The notes under the pieces are model-generated. The model made no database searches. It was not told where the DNA came from and saw only the letters and a list, made by a program, of their open reading frames with translations. DNA of 64,000 nt, from positions 74,339,490 to 74,403,489 of the forward strand of contig CM039463.1 in NCBI GenBank assembly GCA_022414725.1. Reading direction: 5' to 3'. The position numbers and the translations under genes were made by a program. Origin of the DNA: Microglena sp. YARC (Eukaryota; Chlorophyta; Chlorophyceae; Chlamydomonadales; Chlamydomonadaceae). Shown here in pieces: positions 19,682-31,800 of this stretch. Numbering within the stretch: position 1 is the first letter of the stretch; every line of letters starts with the position of its first letter.

Positions 19682-20437
19682 GTTCTAACTGTCAAGAAAA
19701 TTATACCTTCAAACCTTTAACAATAAACTTCGAAAAAGAAATCTGAAACTCAAAAGCAAGCAGAAAATAAATCTAATAGAGAGAGACATCCTCAAGGGCG
19801 ACACCGATACTTCCAATATCATTCTAAGATTTAACCAACCTAAATGTTCATCTAAGGAGGGGAAAGAGCGCAGAATAGTACCACACTCCACCTAACTGAA
19901 GCAAACTCTATTTACGCCAATCAGGGCTAAAAGAGGTAAAACAGTAACTGTTACTCAGACCTTGCAGGCTCCATCCTTGGACCGCAGGTGTAACAATCCC
20001 AAAACCAGGTGCAATTTCTACCCAAAAGAGGGGAAATCAAACAAAAATAATAATAATTCCAAACAGATCTACCAGCGAGGTAGTCATGACCAGAGACTCG
20101 AGGTAAAATCAACCCCCAAAATCCAGTGCGACAGGTCTATACAAACTACATACCCATTCACCATCGCTACAGGATTGGAGTCGTACAACACTCGAGGTGA
20201 AGCAAGGGGCAGTAGACCTGAAGCAAATTAATATTCTGAAAATCACCGCAGGTGGGCATCGAAACCCGCGACTCCCGCAGAGAGCACAAACCTGAACTGC
20301 AGAAAAATCACTGTAAATCAATAAACCTAGGGCGAAGCTTGTACTTGACCAAACCAAGCATACCATTCATACTCCAAAAAACCTCTGCGGGGAGAGGCTT
20401 AGTGAAAGTATCAGCCAACTGCAAGGAGGTATGCACC
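19682..20437 (-). other. Copia 3' non-coding region
   Basis: Between the RNase H frame and the 3' LTR there are about 750 bp without a convincing coding frame. The AGGTGGAGTGTGGT word near 19880-19892 (minus strand) resembles the purine tract plus LTR start and may be a duplicated 3' border. Confidence 0.5.
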
Positions 20438-21037
20438 TTAGTAACACCGATGCGCTGGCTTAGAACCAAATCCTTGATTGTAGTGATGCATTATATCTAT
20501 GTCTTTAGCCTTGCTTTCAAGCTTGTAGTCCTCTGTCCAGGACAGAGCTACCGTGGCATCACATTTGATAGTAATCAAGTGAACAGGCAATCCCAGGTCT
20601 ACCCTAAGATGCTTGAGCCACTGAACTTCCCTCGCACAACCAGCCAAAGCTTGATACTCAGCTTCCCCAGTACTAACTGCAGGGGTGATTTGTCGCTTGG
20701 ATACCCAATTGACAATTCCACCAGAAGCTAGAAAAGCAAGACCAGTTTGAGATCTCCTGTCCTCCGGATCCTCACCAAAAGATGCATCACTGTAAGCAAG
20801 GAGCTCAAATTTTGGGTCATGAGTGTAGGCAATACCAATATAAGTATGCTTGCGAAGGTACACCAGAACCCTCAGAGCTGCATTCCAGTGAGCCTGAGTA
20901 GGTGCTGCTGTGAATCTAGAAAGTTGACTAACAGCAAAAGCAATATCAGGTCTTGTGCACGTGGACAAGTAGATGAGGCTACCAAACCAGAGATGCGTAC
21001 AAAGTGTTGTTAGGTAGAACAGGACTGCCAATGGCAT
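20438..21037 (-). pseudogene. pol: Copia RNase H domain
   Basis: The minus-strand frame starts with the end of the RT connection (TRPDIAFAVSQLSRF). It continues into RNase H, with AYSDASFGEDPEDRRS carrying a catalytic Asp, then GGIVNWVSKRQ, STGEAEYQALAGCAREV with the catalytic Glu, and a CDATVALSW segment carrying a later Asp. Length and order fit a full copia RNase H. It degrades the RNA strand of the RNA/DNA hybrid during reverse transcription. It is in a different frame from the RT segment upstream, so the polyprotein is not continuous here. Confidence 0.92.
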
Positions 21038-21873
21038 GAACTGTAACTGACTTAGACACCATGGGCACCTCAGACGTAGCCTTCAACTTCTCTTCCCCTG
21101 CATTAAGCTTGAACCGCTCAACCATCCCATTAATAGCATTATGCTGACTGAGTACAATCTTCACACACCGCCCCTCATCATCAAGGGTAACATTACAGTC
21201 CAAAGAGAGGAACTGTTCAGGTACTCCCATTTCTGTAATAACCCACCCGTTATTACGCAAGATGGTAATAAGTGCATCATAGAGCACGAGCTCATCAACA
21301 GCAATCCAAAAGTCGTCGACATATGTCAGGACCCAGGACCACAGGCCATCAGCATCCAGGCGCACAAAAAGTGCTGGATCAGAGAGCGTCGGTCGGAAAC
21401 CTGCAAGGCGAAGAACCTGCAGGACATTGTCATGCCAAGCTCTAGGGGCCTGCTTCAATCCATACAAGCTCTTCACAATGCGACAAACCAGGGGTTTTCC
21501 ATTAGGCCCAACCTTGATGAAGCCGTCAGGCTGCCTCAAGTACAATTTGAGGTTGGGATCTATCACTCCATGAAGGAATGCAGTCTTCACATCAATTTGC
21601 CTGGAGAAACATCTTACGATGAACAACACCTGCAAGTAACACCCTCAAAGTCGCTTTAGAGGTGACCGGAGCAAAAGTCTGGTCGTACTCAATACCAGGA
21701 CGCTGCATGTAACCTCTAGCCACAAAACGCGCTTTGTAGCGCTCCACTCTTCCATCCTTACCCAACTTTTTAGTAAATAACCATCTGGCAGACATAAGTC
21801 TGTACTCATCCCCAGGATGAGGCTCCAGAATCCAAGTACCATGACCCTCGAGGGAAGCGATTTCATCTCTCAT
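20979..21873 (-). pseudogene. pol: Copia reverse transcriptase, one-base frameshift
   Basis: The N-terminal part (21592-21873) has MRDEIASLEGHGTW, SARWLFTKKLGKDGRVERYKAR and YDQTFAPV. The second part (20979-21635) has QIDVKTAFLHG, LYLRQPDGF, KSLYGLKQAPRAWH, and TYVDDFWIAV, the YVDD polymerase active site. The two parts are in different frames. At about 21600 the minus strand reads CCAGGCAAATT where CCAGCAAATT would restore the frame, so one extra G splits the enzyme. All motifs otherwise look intact. Confidence 0.93.
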
Positions 21874-22794
21874 TGCTAGCTGCCCACTCTTCCCTCTCAG
21901 GGTTATCGAGCGCTATAGCTTGAGCATAAGAAAGCTCACACTGGATGGAGATAAAAGCAGCACCAACTGGTTCTGGTACCTCTTCTGCAGAACCATCAAC
22001 AGACGGGGATGGAGGGGATCGCTCCACCTCATCAGAAGTATCACCAGCAATAGAAGGAGAAGGGGAAGTAACTAAAACATCAGGAACCGTAACATCTGGT
22101 ACTGAAGGGTATCGCTTCAATACCGATTCATCTAATAAACCAAACTCAGGAACCTCCCCACGCATCCTCCCACTTGATCTAACTCAAGAGCAGAAGAAGA
22201 GGGGTGGACGAGGCTCCCGAGGTGTAACCTTTGAGAGCAGTGATTGTATCACTCTCCCAGGAGGTAGCTCTGGACGTCGAACGTCCGGCGCATCTCCCAC
22301 ATCACCTAACCCAATCCAAACTGGGGCTGGCATGCTCATAGCAGACGCTAGAGTAGAATCACTGGCTGTATCACTAGAGTCAACATTACCTAAGTCACTA
22401 GGCAGTTGCTCATCCCGAGCAATAGGAAGCTGCAGAACCTCAGGCTCGAACAATGGGTTACCACTAACAAGGAAAGGAGTCTCTACAATTTTATCTAGGC
22501 CGCTAGCTCCACCTTCTCCCCTTAAATCACTAACAGCCAGGACAGAGGGTGGGAGGATAGAGAATGGAAGGCAGCGAGTCGGAATAAATTTCCGCAAGTC
22601 TTAGTGTCAGGCACAAAAACAGGGGAGACATTGGGGGCAGCAGCCTGCCGAGAACGTAGGTTCATATGGAAAACTGCTCCCACATCTGTTTCCATCTGCC
22701 CTGAGTCCTGTAGAAGATATTCTAATGCTGCCGGTTCAGTACGCCCCTCAGTGACGGCCAAGGGAGAACCAGAAGCAAAAAGAACTCCCATCAT
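21863..22794 (-). pseudogene. Copia integrase-RT linker, low-complexity
   Basis: Two or three short frames rich in Ser, Pro, Glu and Asp (for example SPSPSIAGDTSDEVERSPPSPS at 22000-22100) link integrase and RT. No catalytic motif is expected or seen. Frame changes occur near 22600 and 22165. Confidence 0.65.
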
Positions 22795-23900
22795 ACACCA
22801 AATTGCCCATCGACGGGCACTGGGCCAGTGCCCTCAAAAAAGGTCACGTCACGAGCCTCAATCGCTTTGTGCAACTTTGGAATCCAGACCTGGTAGGCCT
22901 TCGACACCACACTATACCCCACCAGTCTACCCTGGATACTCTTAGGATCTAATTTCCCCCGCTTCTTCCCATCTAGTAGGGTTACATAGGCTATACACCC
23001 AAAGACGCGGAGGTGGGACACCTCGGGGACGCGCTGATAGAAAAGCTCATACGGAGTCTTTCCATCTTTCGTCTTTTGTGGGTAACCGATTTCGAAGGTA
23101 AGAAGCAGTCAAGAAGGCATAGGGCCAGAAACCCTTGCTCATCCCTGATTCTATCAGCATCGTACGAGCCATAGCAGCAACTACCCCATTGAACCTCTCA
23201 GCAACCCCGTTTTGCTGTGGGCAATACACGCTACTATGTTCGTACGTCGCATTTACCTCATGAAGCCAGTCAACAAACCATTTGACCAAAAACTCTTTTG
23301 CTTGGTCCCCCCTAAGCGTTCGAAATGCTACCCTAAAAGTTCCGCACTCCACTTCTTAATCGTAAATTGGATCTGCCATGCAGCATCCGATTTCAGTCTG
23401 ATCGGAATAACCGCACTCCACCCAGAAAAATCATCAACTATGACAAGAAGATAAAGTTCCCCTCTCAACCCAGCACTGAACGGCCCCATGATATCAATAT
23501 GTATCAATTCGAGCGGCGCGTGAGTATTCCTAGTACGATTTGGGTATGGTTTGCGTATGGCCTTACCCAAACAACATGCATCACAAGGGTCCTGTGAGAA
23601 CTTTTGAAGTGCAGCCCTGGTAAAGTTGGGTCCGCCAGTAACAGTGCCGGAGTGCGACAACATGTGCATAGCAGGTTGACCAGGATGGCCAAATCTGCGG
23701 TGCCATAGTTTCGCACTGTCACGACAAGTAACTGTAGGATCGCCTTGACCAGGAGTAACAGTTTCAGCAGAAAACGCCGCAGGAGAGGGTCGAACTCGCG
23801 ACGCCCGCGGATGAGAATCAGGGATAGGGCAGGGTTAACAGAGGGGCAATTTGCCTGATATCTGATGGATTTCAAGAGGGTGACGTCCCCAGTCAAACTC
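22791..23900 (-). pseudogene. pol: Copia GAG-pre-integrase and integrase
   Basis: Minus strand, in order: the zinc-binding N-domain (LWHRRFGHPG at about 23700, then CDACCLGK at 23575), and the integrase core with ELIHIDIMGPF (first Asp), LRGDQAKEF (second Asp) and PQQNGVAERFNGV (Glu), completing D,D,E. A C-terminal segment follows with HLRVFGCIAYV, GRLVGYS and ARDVTFFE. The function is to join the cDNA to target DNA. Frame changes lie near 23340 and 23030, so no single protein is encoded as written. Confidence 0.93.
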
Positions 23901-24000
23901 CGACTAGCCCCACTGTCTAAGTACCAGGTAGCTTCGACACAATCATCAGCCTGAGCAGGCGCCCAGGCTGTTTCAACACTAATGAGAACAGGTAAGGGGG
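23900..24000 (-). pseudogene. pro: Copia aspartic protease active site
   Basis: Minus strand encodes TWYLDSGASRSLTGD with the catalytic D-S-G-A-S at 23903-23917, the usual copia protease signature, between the gag zinc knuckle and integrase. Downstream protease sequence continues in a shifted frame toward 23760. Confidence 0.85.
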
Positions 24001-24010
24001 GGTTTGCATC

Positions 24011-25589
24011 TCACTTCTTTGCAAGTAGAGCCATCTGAGCCATCAATGCGGTATATTCAGCACGGCTGACTGGTGCAGCTCCTCCTCCACCTCGTGGTGG
24101 TGGCTTCTTCTGACCGCCACGACCTCCACGAGCAGCACCACGAGGGCGAAGCTTCGGGAACTGCGTCCAGCAAGTTTCCGAAGCGTGTCCAGGGCGAGGG
24201 CAGTAGATGCACTGCGGCACTCCACTGCCCTGAGGTAATCCTGCAGCAGCCATTGCTGGCAAAGGGGAGGGTAGGTGAGTGGGGGTTGATTTGACCCATG
24301 GTGGGTAGTGAGGGTGATTAGACAGCAGCCTCTGGTTTGCTGTGTCTATGGACTCATAACGATATTGCACTTCAGCAAACGTGATCTGATTCTCAACAAA
24401 CTCAGGACCACTGAACATGGTCAGCAAACCTGAAAATCGAGGATGAGATGCACCAGCGATCGCGATCTCAATACATTGAAATTCGGAAACTGTTGTAACC
24501 CGATTTGAGTAGCATGAGTGCCAACCTTTTCACCCTATTGAAATAGGTTGTAGGGGATTCAGAGTAGGTCATCTGAACCGCCCTCAAATCAGCTACCAGT
24601 TTCGGTCCCAATCTACGAGCATGCTGCACTGCCCACGACTCCACCTCATCATAGATCTCCTGACAAGAACCATAGTGCCTAAAGACCTCCTGTAACTCCT
24701 TGCTCATTGTGAGTAACATGTAGGAAAAAGCCTTTTCCTCATTGCTAACCCACACATCAGAGCCATCATGTAACCTAAGCCTGGCCTCAGCCCCATCTAG
24801 AGCCCTGATGGCCTCAGCATCAGAAACACGATCAGGAAAATGAAAGTCAACAGGAGGCAGGGGTGTCCTAGAAGCCTGCTTGAGGCGCTGCAATTTTGAC
24901 ATCTGCTGATTCAGTTCAACTCGGTACGCCTCTACATTCCTATCCATCTCTTCCTCCGTCAACGGAATCAAATCAGGGTCACCCCTCAAATCCCACTTGA
25001 GCACTGCACTCGCGGACGTCTTACCCGCGAGGGGATTGACCCAAGAACGCCTGGCGGCATTCTCAGCATCAATCCCGGTTCACCTCCACCTTCTTCACCA
25101 GCAATGCCTGTCACAGAAGAGACCTCAGACGAGTCCTCAGGGAGAGGCTCGTTCCTAGCTCGCTCCTCCAGATCGGCAGGAGTAGGCCTGCCGGAGCTTC
25201 CTGTAGGGCCGAAGGTCCTCATTGAAACAGAGCCACCGGCAGCGAGGACTCCAGCGGTCACAGACGATGCCGAAGGTCCGGCTCCTCCAGCGTGGGCAGA
25301 GCCCTGGGCGGAGAAATAGAGCGATGAAATGGCCGGCCAGGGTTTACCCCGCCAGCGCGTGTCCACATTGACCGCATGGTTGAAGGCGCTCCCGCTTGTT
25401 GTCGGGAGGTCGATCCAGCCGTAACACGATGTTGTAGCACTGTGCAACTGCAGGCACAGCGCTCGGGACAACATGGTTGCCAAGGTTCGCCAAACGTAAC
25501 GCAGGAATGACATTGAACAGCCACTCCTCGTAATTCTCGTAGTCGAGTTTGGCGAGGTCCTTAATCATCGACAGGTTGACTGACGACAT
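24011..25589 (-). pseudogene. gag: Copia gag with CCHC zinc knuckle, frameshifted
   Basis: The probable start is ATG at 25589 (MSSVNLSMIKDLAKLDYENY). YEEWLFNVIPALRL is typical of copia capsid N-termini. The middle (25004-24468) holds EEEMDRNVEAYRVELNQQ and SYMLLTMSKELQEVFRH. The end (24427-24011) holds CIYCPRPGHASETC, a C-x2-C-x4-H-x4-C knuckle, followed by an Arg/Gly-rich RGAARGGRGGQKK tail for nucleic-acid binding. The segments lie in alternating frames (breaks near 25350, 25000, 24450). Gag forms the virus-like particle. Confidence 0.88.
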
Positions 25590-25635
25590 GATGCCGAGCT
25601 TCTCAACGTCCGCAGTGGCGTACGCTTTAGCGCAA

Positions 25636-25653
25636 CTGATGAGACCTATAACC
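25636..25653 (-). promoter_or_regulatory. Candidate copia primer-binding site
   Basis: Next to the 5' LTR the minus strand reads GGTTATAGGTCTCATCAG. Some copia elements are primed by an internally cut initiator-Met tRNA and carry GGTTAT... complementary to its anticodon loop; the first six bases fit, the rest is not convincing. The tRNA gene of this species would settle it. Confidence 0.35.
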
Positions 25654-25850
25654 TGACAGAGTTCAGGGGACGTGAGGAGACCAGGAACGAAGTGTTTAGA
25701 CAACTGGACAGTTAAAAGAGCCGAGGGACGCCTCTTGAGAGAGGAGTCCTGACGGCAAACCCCAAAACCCTTAGGTTACGGGAAAGGACAGACGCGATAG
25801 GTTGCGTAGCCAATAGGCCAGGTAGAACCAATGAACAGCTAAAGCTGACA
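25654..25850 (-). repeat. Copia 5' LTR
   Basis: 197 bp that read as identical to the LTR at 19477. On the minus strand it begins TGTCAGCTTTAGC and ends CTCTGTCA. It carries the element promoter by analogy; I see no clear TATA box. Confidence 0.95.
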
Positions 25851-28800
25851 CAAAGTAACTGAATCAAAGTAACGAAATCAAAGTGACCGGATCAAAGTAA
25901 CTGAATCGAGGTAATTGAATCAAAGTAACTAAATCAAAGTGACCGGATGAAAGTAACTGAAACAAAGTAAGTGAATCAAAGTAACTAAATCAAAGTGACC
26001 GGGTCAAAGTAACAGAATCAAAGAAAACGGATCAAAGTAACTTAATCAAAGTGACTGAGTCAAAGTAACTGAATCAAAGTAACTAAATCAAAGTAACTAA
26101 ATCGAAATGACCGGATTAAAGTAACTAAATCAAACTGACCGGATCAAAGTAACTAAATCAATGTTACTGAACCAAAGTAACTAAATCAAAGTGACCGGAT
26201 CAAAAACTGAATAAAAGTAACTGAATCAAAGTAACTGAATCAAAGTGGCCAGATGAAAGTAACTGAATCAAAGTAACCAAATCAAAGTAACTAAATCAAA
26301 GTAACTGAATCAAAGTAACCAGATCAAAGTGACTGAGTCAAAGTAACTGAATCAAAGTAACTGAATCAAAGTGCCCGGATCAAAGTAACTGAATCAAAGT
26401 AACTAGATCAAAGTAACTGAATCAAAGTGACCGGATCAAAGTAACTGAATCAAAGTAACTGAATCAAAGTAACTAAATCAAAGTGACCGGATCAAAGTGA
26501 CTGAATCAAAGTAACTCAATCAAAGTAAATAAATCAAAGTGACCGGATCAAAGTCACTGAATCAAAGTAACTGAATCAAAGTGACCGGATCAAAGTAACC
26601 GAATCAAAGTGACTGAATCAAAGTGACCAGATCAAAGTAACTGAATCAAAGTAACTGAATCAAAGTGACCGTATTAAAGTAACTGAATCAGAGTAACTGA
26701 ATCAAAGTAACTAAATCAAAGTGACCGGATCAATGTAACTGATTCGAGGTAATTGAATCAAAGTAACTAAAAAAAAGTGACCGGATGAAAGTAACTGAAT
26801 CAAAGTAAGTGAATCAAAGTAACTAAATCAAAGTGACCGGGTCAAAGTAACAGAATCAAAGTAAACGGATCAAAGTAACTTAATCAAAGTGACTGAGTCA
26901 AAGCAACTGAATCAAAGTAACTAAATCAAAGTAACTAAATCGAAGTGACCGGATCAAAGTAACTAAATCAAAGTGAAAGGATCAAAGTAACTAAATTAAA
27001 GTTACTGAACCAAAGTAACTAAATCAAAGTGACCGGATCAAAGTAACTGAATAAAAGTAACTGAATCAAAGTGACCGTATCAAAGTAACTGAATCAAAGT
27101 AACTGAATCAAAGTAACTGAATAAAAGTAACTGAATCAAAGTAACTGAATCAAAGTAACTGAATCAAAGTAAACGGATCAAAGTAACTTAATCAAAGTGA
27201 CTGAGTCAAAGTAACTGAATCAAAGTAACTAAATCAAAGTAACTGAATCAAAGTAACTAAATCAAAGTGACCGGGTCAAAGTAACAGAATCAAAGAAAAC
27301 GGATCAAAGTAACTTAATCAAAGTGACTGAGTCAAAGTAACTGAATCAAAGTAACTAAATCAAAGTAACTAAATCGAAATGACCGGATTAAAGTAACTAA
27401 ATCAAACTGACCGGATCAAAGTAACTAAATTAATGTTACTGAACCAAAGTAACTAAATCAAAGTGACCGGATCAAAAACTGAATAAAAGTAACTGAATCA
27501 AAGTAACTGAATCAAAGTGGCCAGATGAAAGTAACTGAATCAAAGTAACTAAATCAAAGTAACTGAATCAAAGTAACCAGATCAAAGTGACTGAGTCAAA
27601 GTAACTGAATCAAAGTAACTGAATCAAAGTGCCCGGATCAAAGTAACTGAATCAAAGTAACTAAATCAAAGTAACTGAATCAAAGTGACCGGATCAAAGT
27701 AACTGAATCAAAGTAACTGAATCAAAGTAACTAAATCAGAGTGACCGGATCAAAGTACCTGACTCAAAGTAACTAAATCAAAGTTACCAAATCAAAGTGA
27801 CCGGATCAAAGTAACAGAAATAAAGTAACTGAATCAAAGTAACTCAATCAAAGTGACCGGATCAAAGTAGCTGAATCAAAGTAACTAAATCAAAGTGACC
27901 GGATTAAAGTAACTGAATCAAAGTAACTGAACCAAAGTAACTGAATCAAAGTGGACGTATTTAAATAACTGAATCAAAGTAACTGAATCAAAGTAACTAA
28001 ATCAAAGTGACCGGATGAAAGTAACTGAATCAAAGTAACTGAATCAAAGTAACGAAATCATAGTGACCGGGTCAAAGTAACATAATCAAAGTAAACTGAT
28101 CAAAGTAACTAAATCAAAGTGACCGGATCAAAGTAACTGAATCAAAGTAACTGAATCAAAGTAACTAAATCAAAGTGACCGGATCAAAGTAACTGAATCG
28201 AAGTAACTAAATCAAAGTGACCGGATTAAAGTAACTGAATCAAAGTAACTGAACCGAAGTAACCGAATCAAAGTGAACATATTTAAGTAACTGAATCAAA
28301 GTAACTGAATCAAAGTTACTAAATCAAAGTGACCGGATGAAAGTAACTGAATCAAAGTAACTGAATCAAAGTAACTAAATCAAAGTGACCGGGTCAAAGT
28401 AACAGAATCAAAGTAAACGGATCAAAGTAACTTAATCAAAGTGACTGAGTCAAAGTAACTGAATCAAAGTAACTAAATCAAAGTAACTAAATCGAAGTGA
28501 CCGGATCAAAGTAACTAAATCAAAGTAACTGAATCAAAGTAACATAATCAAAGTAACTGAATCAAAGTAACTAAATCAAAGTTACCGGATCAAAGTAACT
28601 GAATCAAAGTAACTGAATCAAAGTAAATAAATCAAAGTGACTGAATCAAAGTAACTAAATCAAAGTGACCGGATCAAAGTGACTAAATCAAAGTAACTGA
28701 ATCAAAGTAACTAAATCAAAGTAACTAAATCAAAGTTACTAAATCAAAGTGACCGGATCAAAGTAACTGAATCAAAGTAACTACTTTAAAGTGACCAGAT

Positions 28801-31800
28801 CAAAGTAACTGAATCAAAGTAACTAAATCAAAGTGACCGGATTAAAGTAACTGAATCAAAGTAACTGAACCAAAGTAACTGAATCAAAGTGAACGTATTT
28901 AAGTAACTGAATCAAAGTAACTGAATCAAAGTTACTAAATCAAAGTGACCGGATCAAAGTAACTAAATCAAGTAACTGAATCAAAGTAACATAATCAAAG
29001 TAACTGAATCAAAGTAACTAAATCTAAGTGATCGGATCAAAATAACTGAATCAAAGTAATTGAATAAAAGTAACTAAATCAAAGTGACTGAATCAAAGTA
29101 ACTAAATCAAAGGGACCGGATCAAAGTAACTGAATCAAAGTAACCAAATCAAACTGACCGACTTAAAGTAACTGAATCAAAGTAACTGAATCAAAGTAAC
29201 TAAATCAAAGTGACCGGATCAAAGTAACTGAATCAAAGTAATTGAATCAAAGTAACTGAATCAAAGTAACTAAATCAAAGTAACTGAATCAAAGTAACAT
29301 AATCAAAGTAACTGAATCAAAGTAACTAAATCAAAGTGACCGGATCAAAGTAACTGAATCAAGGTAACTTAATAAAAGTAACTAAATCAAAGTGACTGAA
29401 TCAAAGTAACTAAATCAAAGGGACCGGCTCAAAGTAACTGAATCAAAGTAACTAAATCAAAGTGACCGACTCAAAGTAACTGAATCAAAGTAACTAAATC
29501 AAAGTAACTAAATCAAAGTTACTAATTCAAAGTGACCGGATCAAAGTAACTGAATCAAAGTAACTAAATCAAAGTGACCAGATCAAAGTAACTGAATCAA
29601 AGTAACTAAATCAAAGAGACCGGATCAAAGTAACTGAATCAAAGTAACTGAACCAAAGTAACTGAATCAAAGTGAACGTATTTAAGTAACTGAATCAAAG
29701 TAACTGAATCAAAGTGACCGGATCAAAGTAACTGAATCGAGGTAATTGAATCAAAGTAACTAAAACAAAGTGACCGGATGAAAGTAACTGAATCAAAGTA
29801 ACTGAATCAAAGTTACTAAATCAAAGTGACCGGGTCAAAGTAACAGAATCAAAGTAAACGGATCAAAGTAACTTAATCAAAGTGACTGAGTCAAAGTAAC
29901 TGAATCAAAGTAACTTAATCAAAGTAACTAAATCGAAGTGACCGGATGAAAGTCACTAAATCAAAGTAACTGAATCAAAGTAACATAATCAAAGTAATTG
30001 AATCAAAGTAACTAAATCAAAGTGAACGGATCAAAGTAACTGAATCAATGTAACTGAATAAAAGTAACTAAATCAAAGTGACTGAATCAAAGTAACTAAA
30101 TCAAAGGGACCGGATCAAAGTAACTGAATCAAAGTAACTAAATCAAAGTTACCGACTTAAAGTAACTCAATCAAAGTAACTGGATCAAAGTAACTAAATC
30201 AAAGTGACTGGATCAAAGTAACTGAATCAAAGTAATAGAATCAAAGTAACTGAATCAAAGTAACTAAATCAAAGTAACTAAATCAAAGTGACTGGATCAA
30301 AGTAACTGAATCAAAGTAATAGAATCAAAGTAACTGAATCAAAGTAACTAAATCAAAGTAACTAAATCAAAGTGACCGGATCAAAGTAACTGAATCAGAG
30401 TAACTGAATCAAAGTAACTAAATCAGAGTGACCGGATCAAAGTAACTGACTCAAAGTAACTAAATCAAAGTTACTAAATCAAAGTGACCGGATCAAAATT
30501 AACAGAATCAAAGTAACTAAATCAAAGTAACTAAATCAAAGTGACCGGATCAAATTAACTGAATCAAAGTAACTAAATCAAAGTGACCGGATTAAAGTAA
30601 CTGAATCAAAGTAACTGAACCAAAGTAACTGAATCAAAGTGAACGTATTTAAGTAACTGAATCAAAGTAACTGAATCAAAGTAACTAAATCAAAGTGACC
30701 GGATCAAAGTAACTGAATCGAGGTAATTGAATCAAAGTAACTAAATCAAAGTGACCGGTTGAAAGTAACAGAATCAAAGTAACTGAATCAAAGTAACTAA
30801 ATCAAAGTGACCGGATCAAAGTAACTGAATCAAAGTAACTAAATCAAAGTGACCGGATCAAAGTAACTGAATCAAAGTAACTAAATCAAAGTAACTGAAT
30901 CAAAGTAACAGAATCAAAGAAACTGAATCAAAGTAACTAAATCAAAGTAACTACTTCAAAGTGACCAGATCAAAGTAACTGAATCAAAGTAACTAAATCA
31001 AAGTGACCGGATTAAAGTAACTGAATCAAAGTAACTGAACCAAAGTAACTGAATCAAAGTGAACGTATTTAAGTAACTGAATCAAAGTAACTGAATCAAA
31101 GTTACTAAATCAAAGTGACCGGATCAAAGTAACTAAATCAAGTAACTGAATCAAAGTAACATAATCATTGTAACTGAATCAAAGTAACTAAATCTAAGTG
31201 ATCGGATCAAAATAACTGAATCAAAGTAATTGAATAAAAGTAACTAAATCAAAGTGACTGAATCAAAGTAACTAAATCAAAGGGACCGGATCAAAGTAAC
31301 TGAATCAAAGTAACCAAATCAAACTGACCGACTTAAAGTAACTGAATCAAAGTAACTGAATCAAAGTAACTAAATCAAAGTGACCGGATCAAAGTAACTG
31401 AATCAAAGTAATTGAATCAAAGTAACTGAATCAAAGTAACTAAATCAAAGTAACTGAATCAAAGTAACATAATCAAAGTAACTGAATCAAAGTAACTAAA
31501 TCAAAGTGACCGGATCAAAGTAACTGAATCAAGGTAACTTAATAAAAGTAACTAAATCAAAGTGACTGAATCAAAGTAACTAAATCAAAGTAACTAAATC
31601 AAAGTTACTAATTCAAAGTGACTGAATCAAAGTAACTAAATCAAAGTGACCAGATCAAAGTAACTGAATCAAAGTAACTAAATCAAAGAGACCGGATCAA
31701 AGTAACTGAATCAAAGTAACTGAACCAAAGTAACTGAATCAAAGTGAACGTATTTAAGTAACTGAATCAAAGTAACTGAATCAAAGTAACTAAATCAAAG

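Larger units (their letters stand above)
19477..25850 (-). mobile_element. Ty1/copia LTR retrotransposon, recent insertion
   Basis: A 6,374-bp element on the minus strand, with 197-bp LTRs at both ends that read as identical, flanked by the 5-bp duplication CAAAG (19472-19476 and 25851-25855). The domain order gag, protease, integrase, RT, RNase H, with integrase before RT, defines Ty1/copia (Pseudoviridae). The satellite at about 16246-16290 preserves the uninterrupted target (TAAATCAAAG followed by TAACTGAATC). The coding region is broken into at least nine frames despite the identical LTRs. Confidence 0.96.

Noticed and set aside
25630..25660. Hammerhead ribozyme core (CTGATGAG) next to the copia LTR
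   Set aside because: The required GAAA strand and stems are not found nearby; the word is better explained as part of the primer-binding region.
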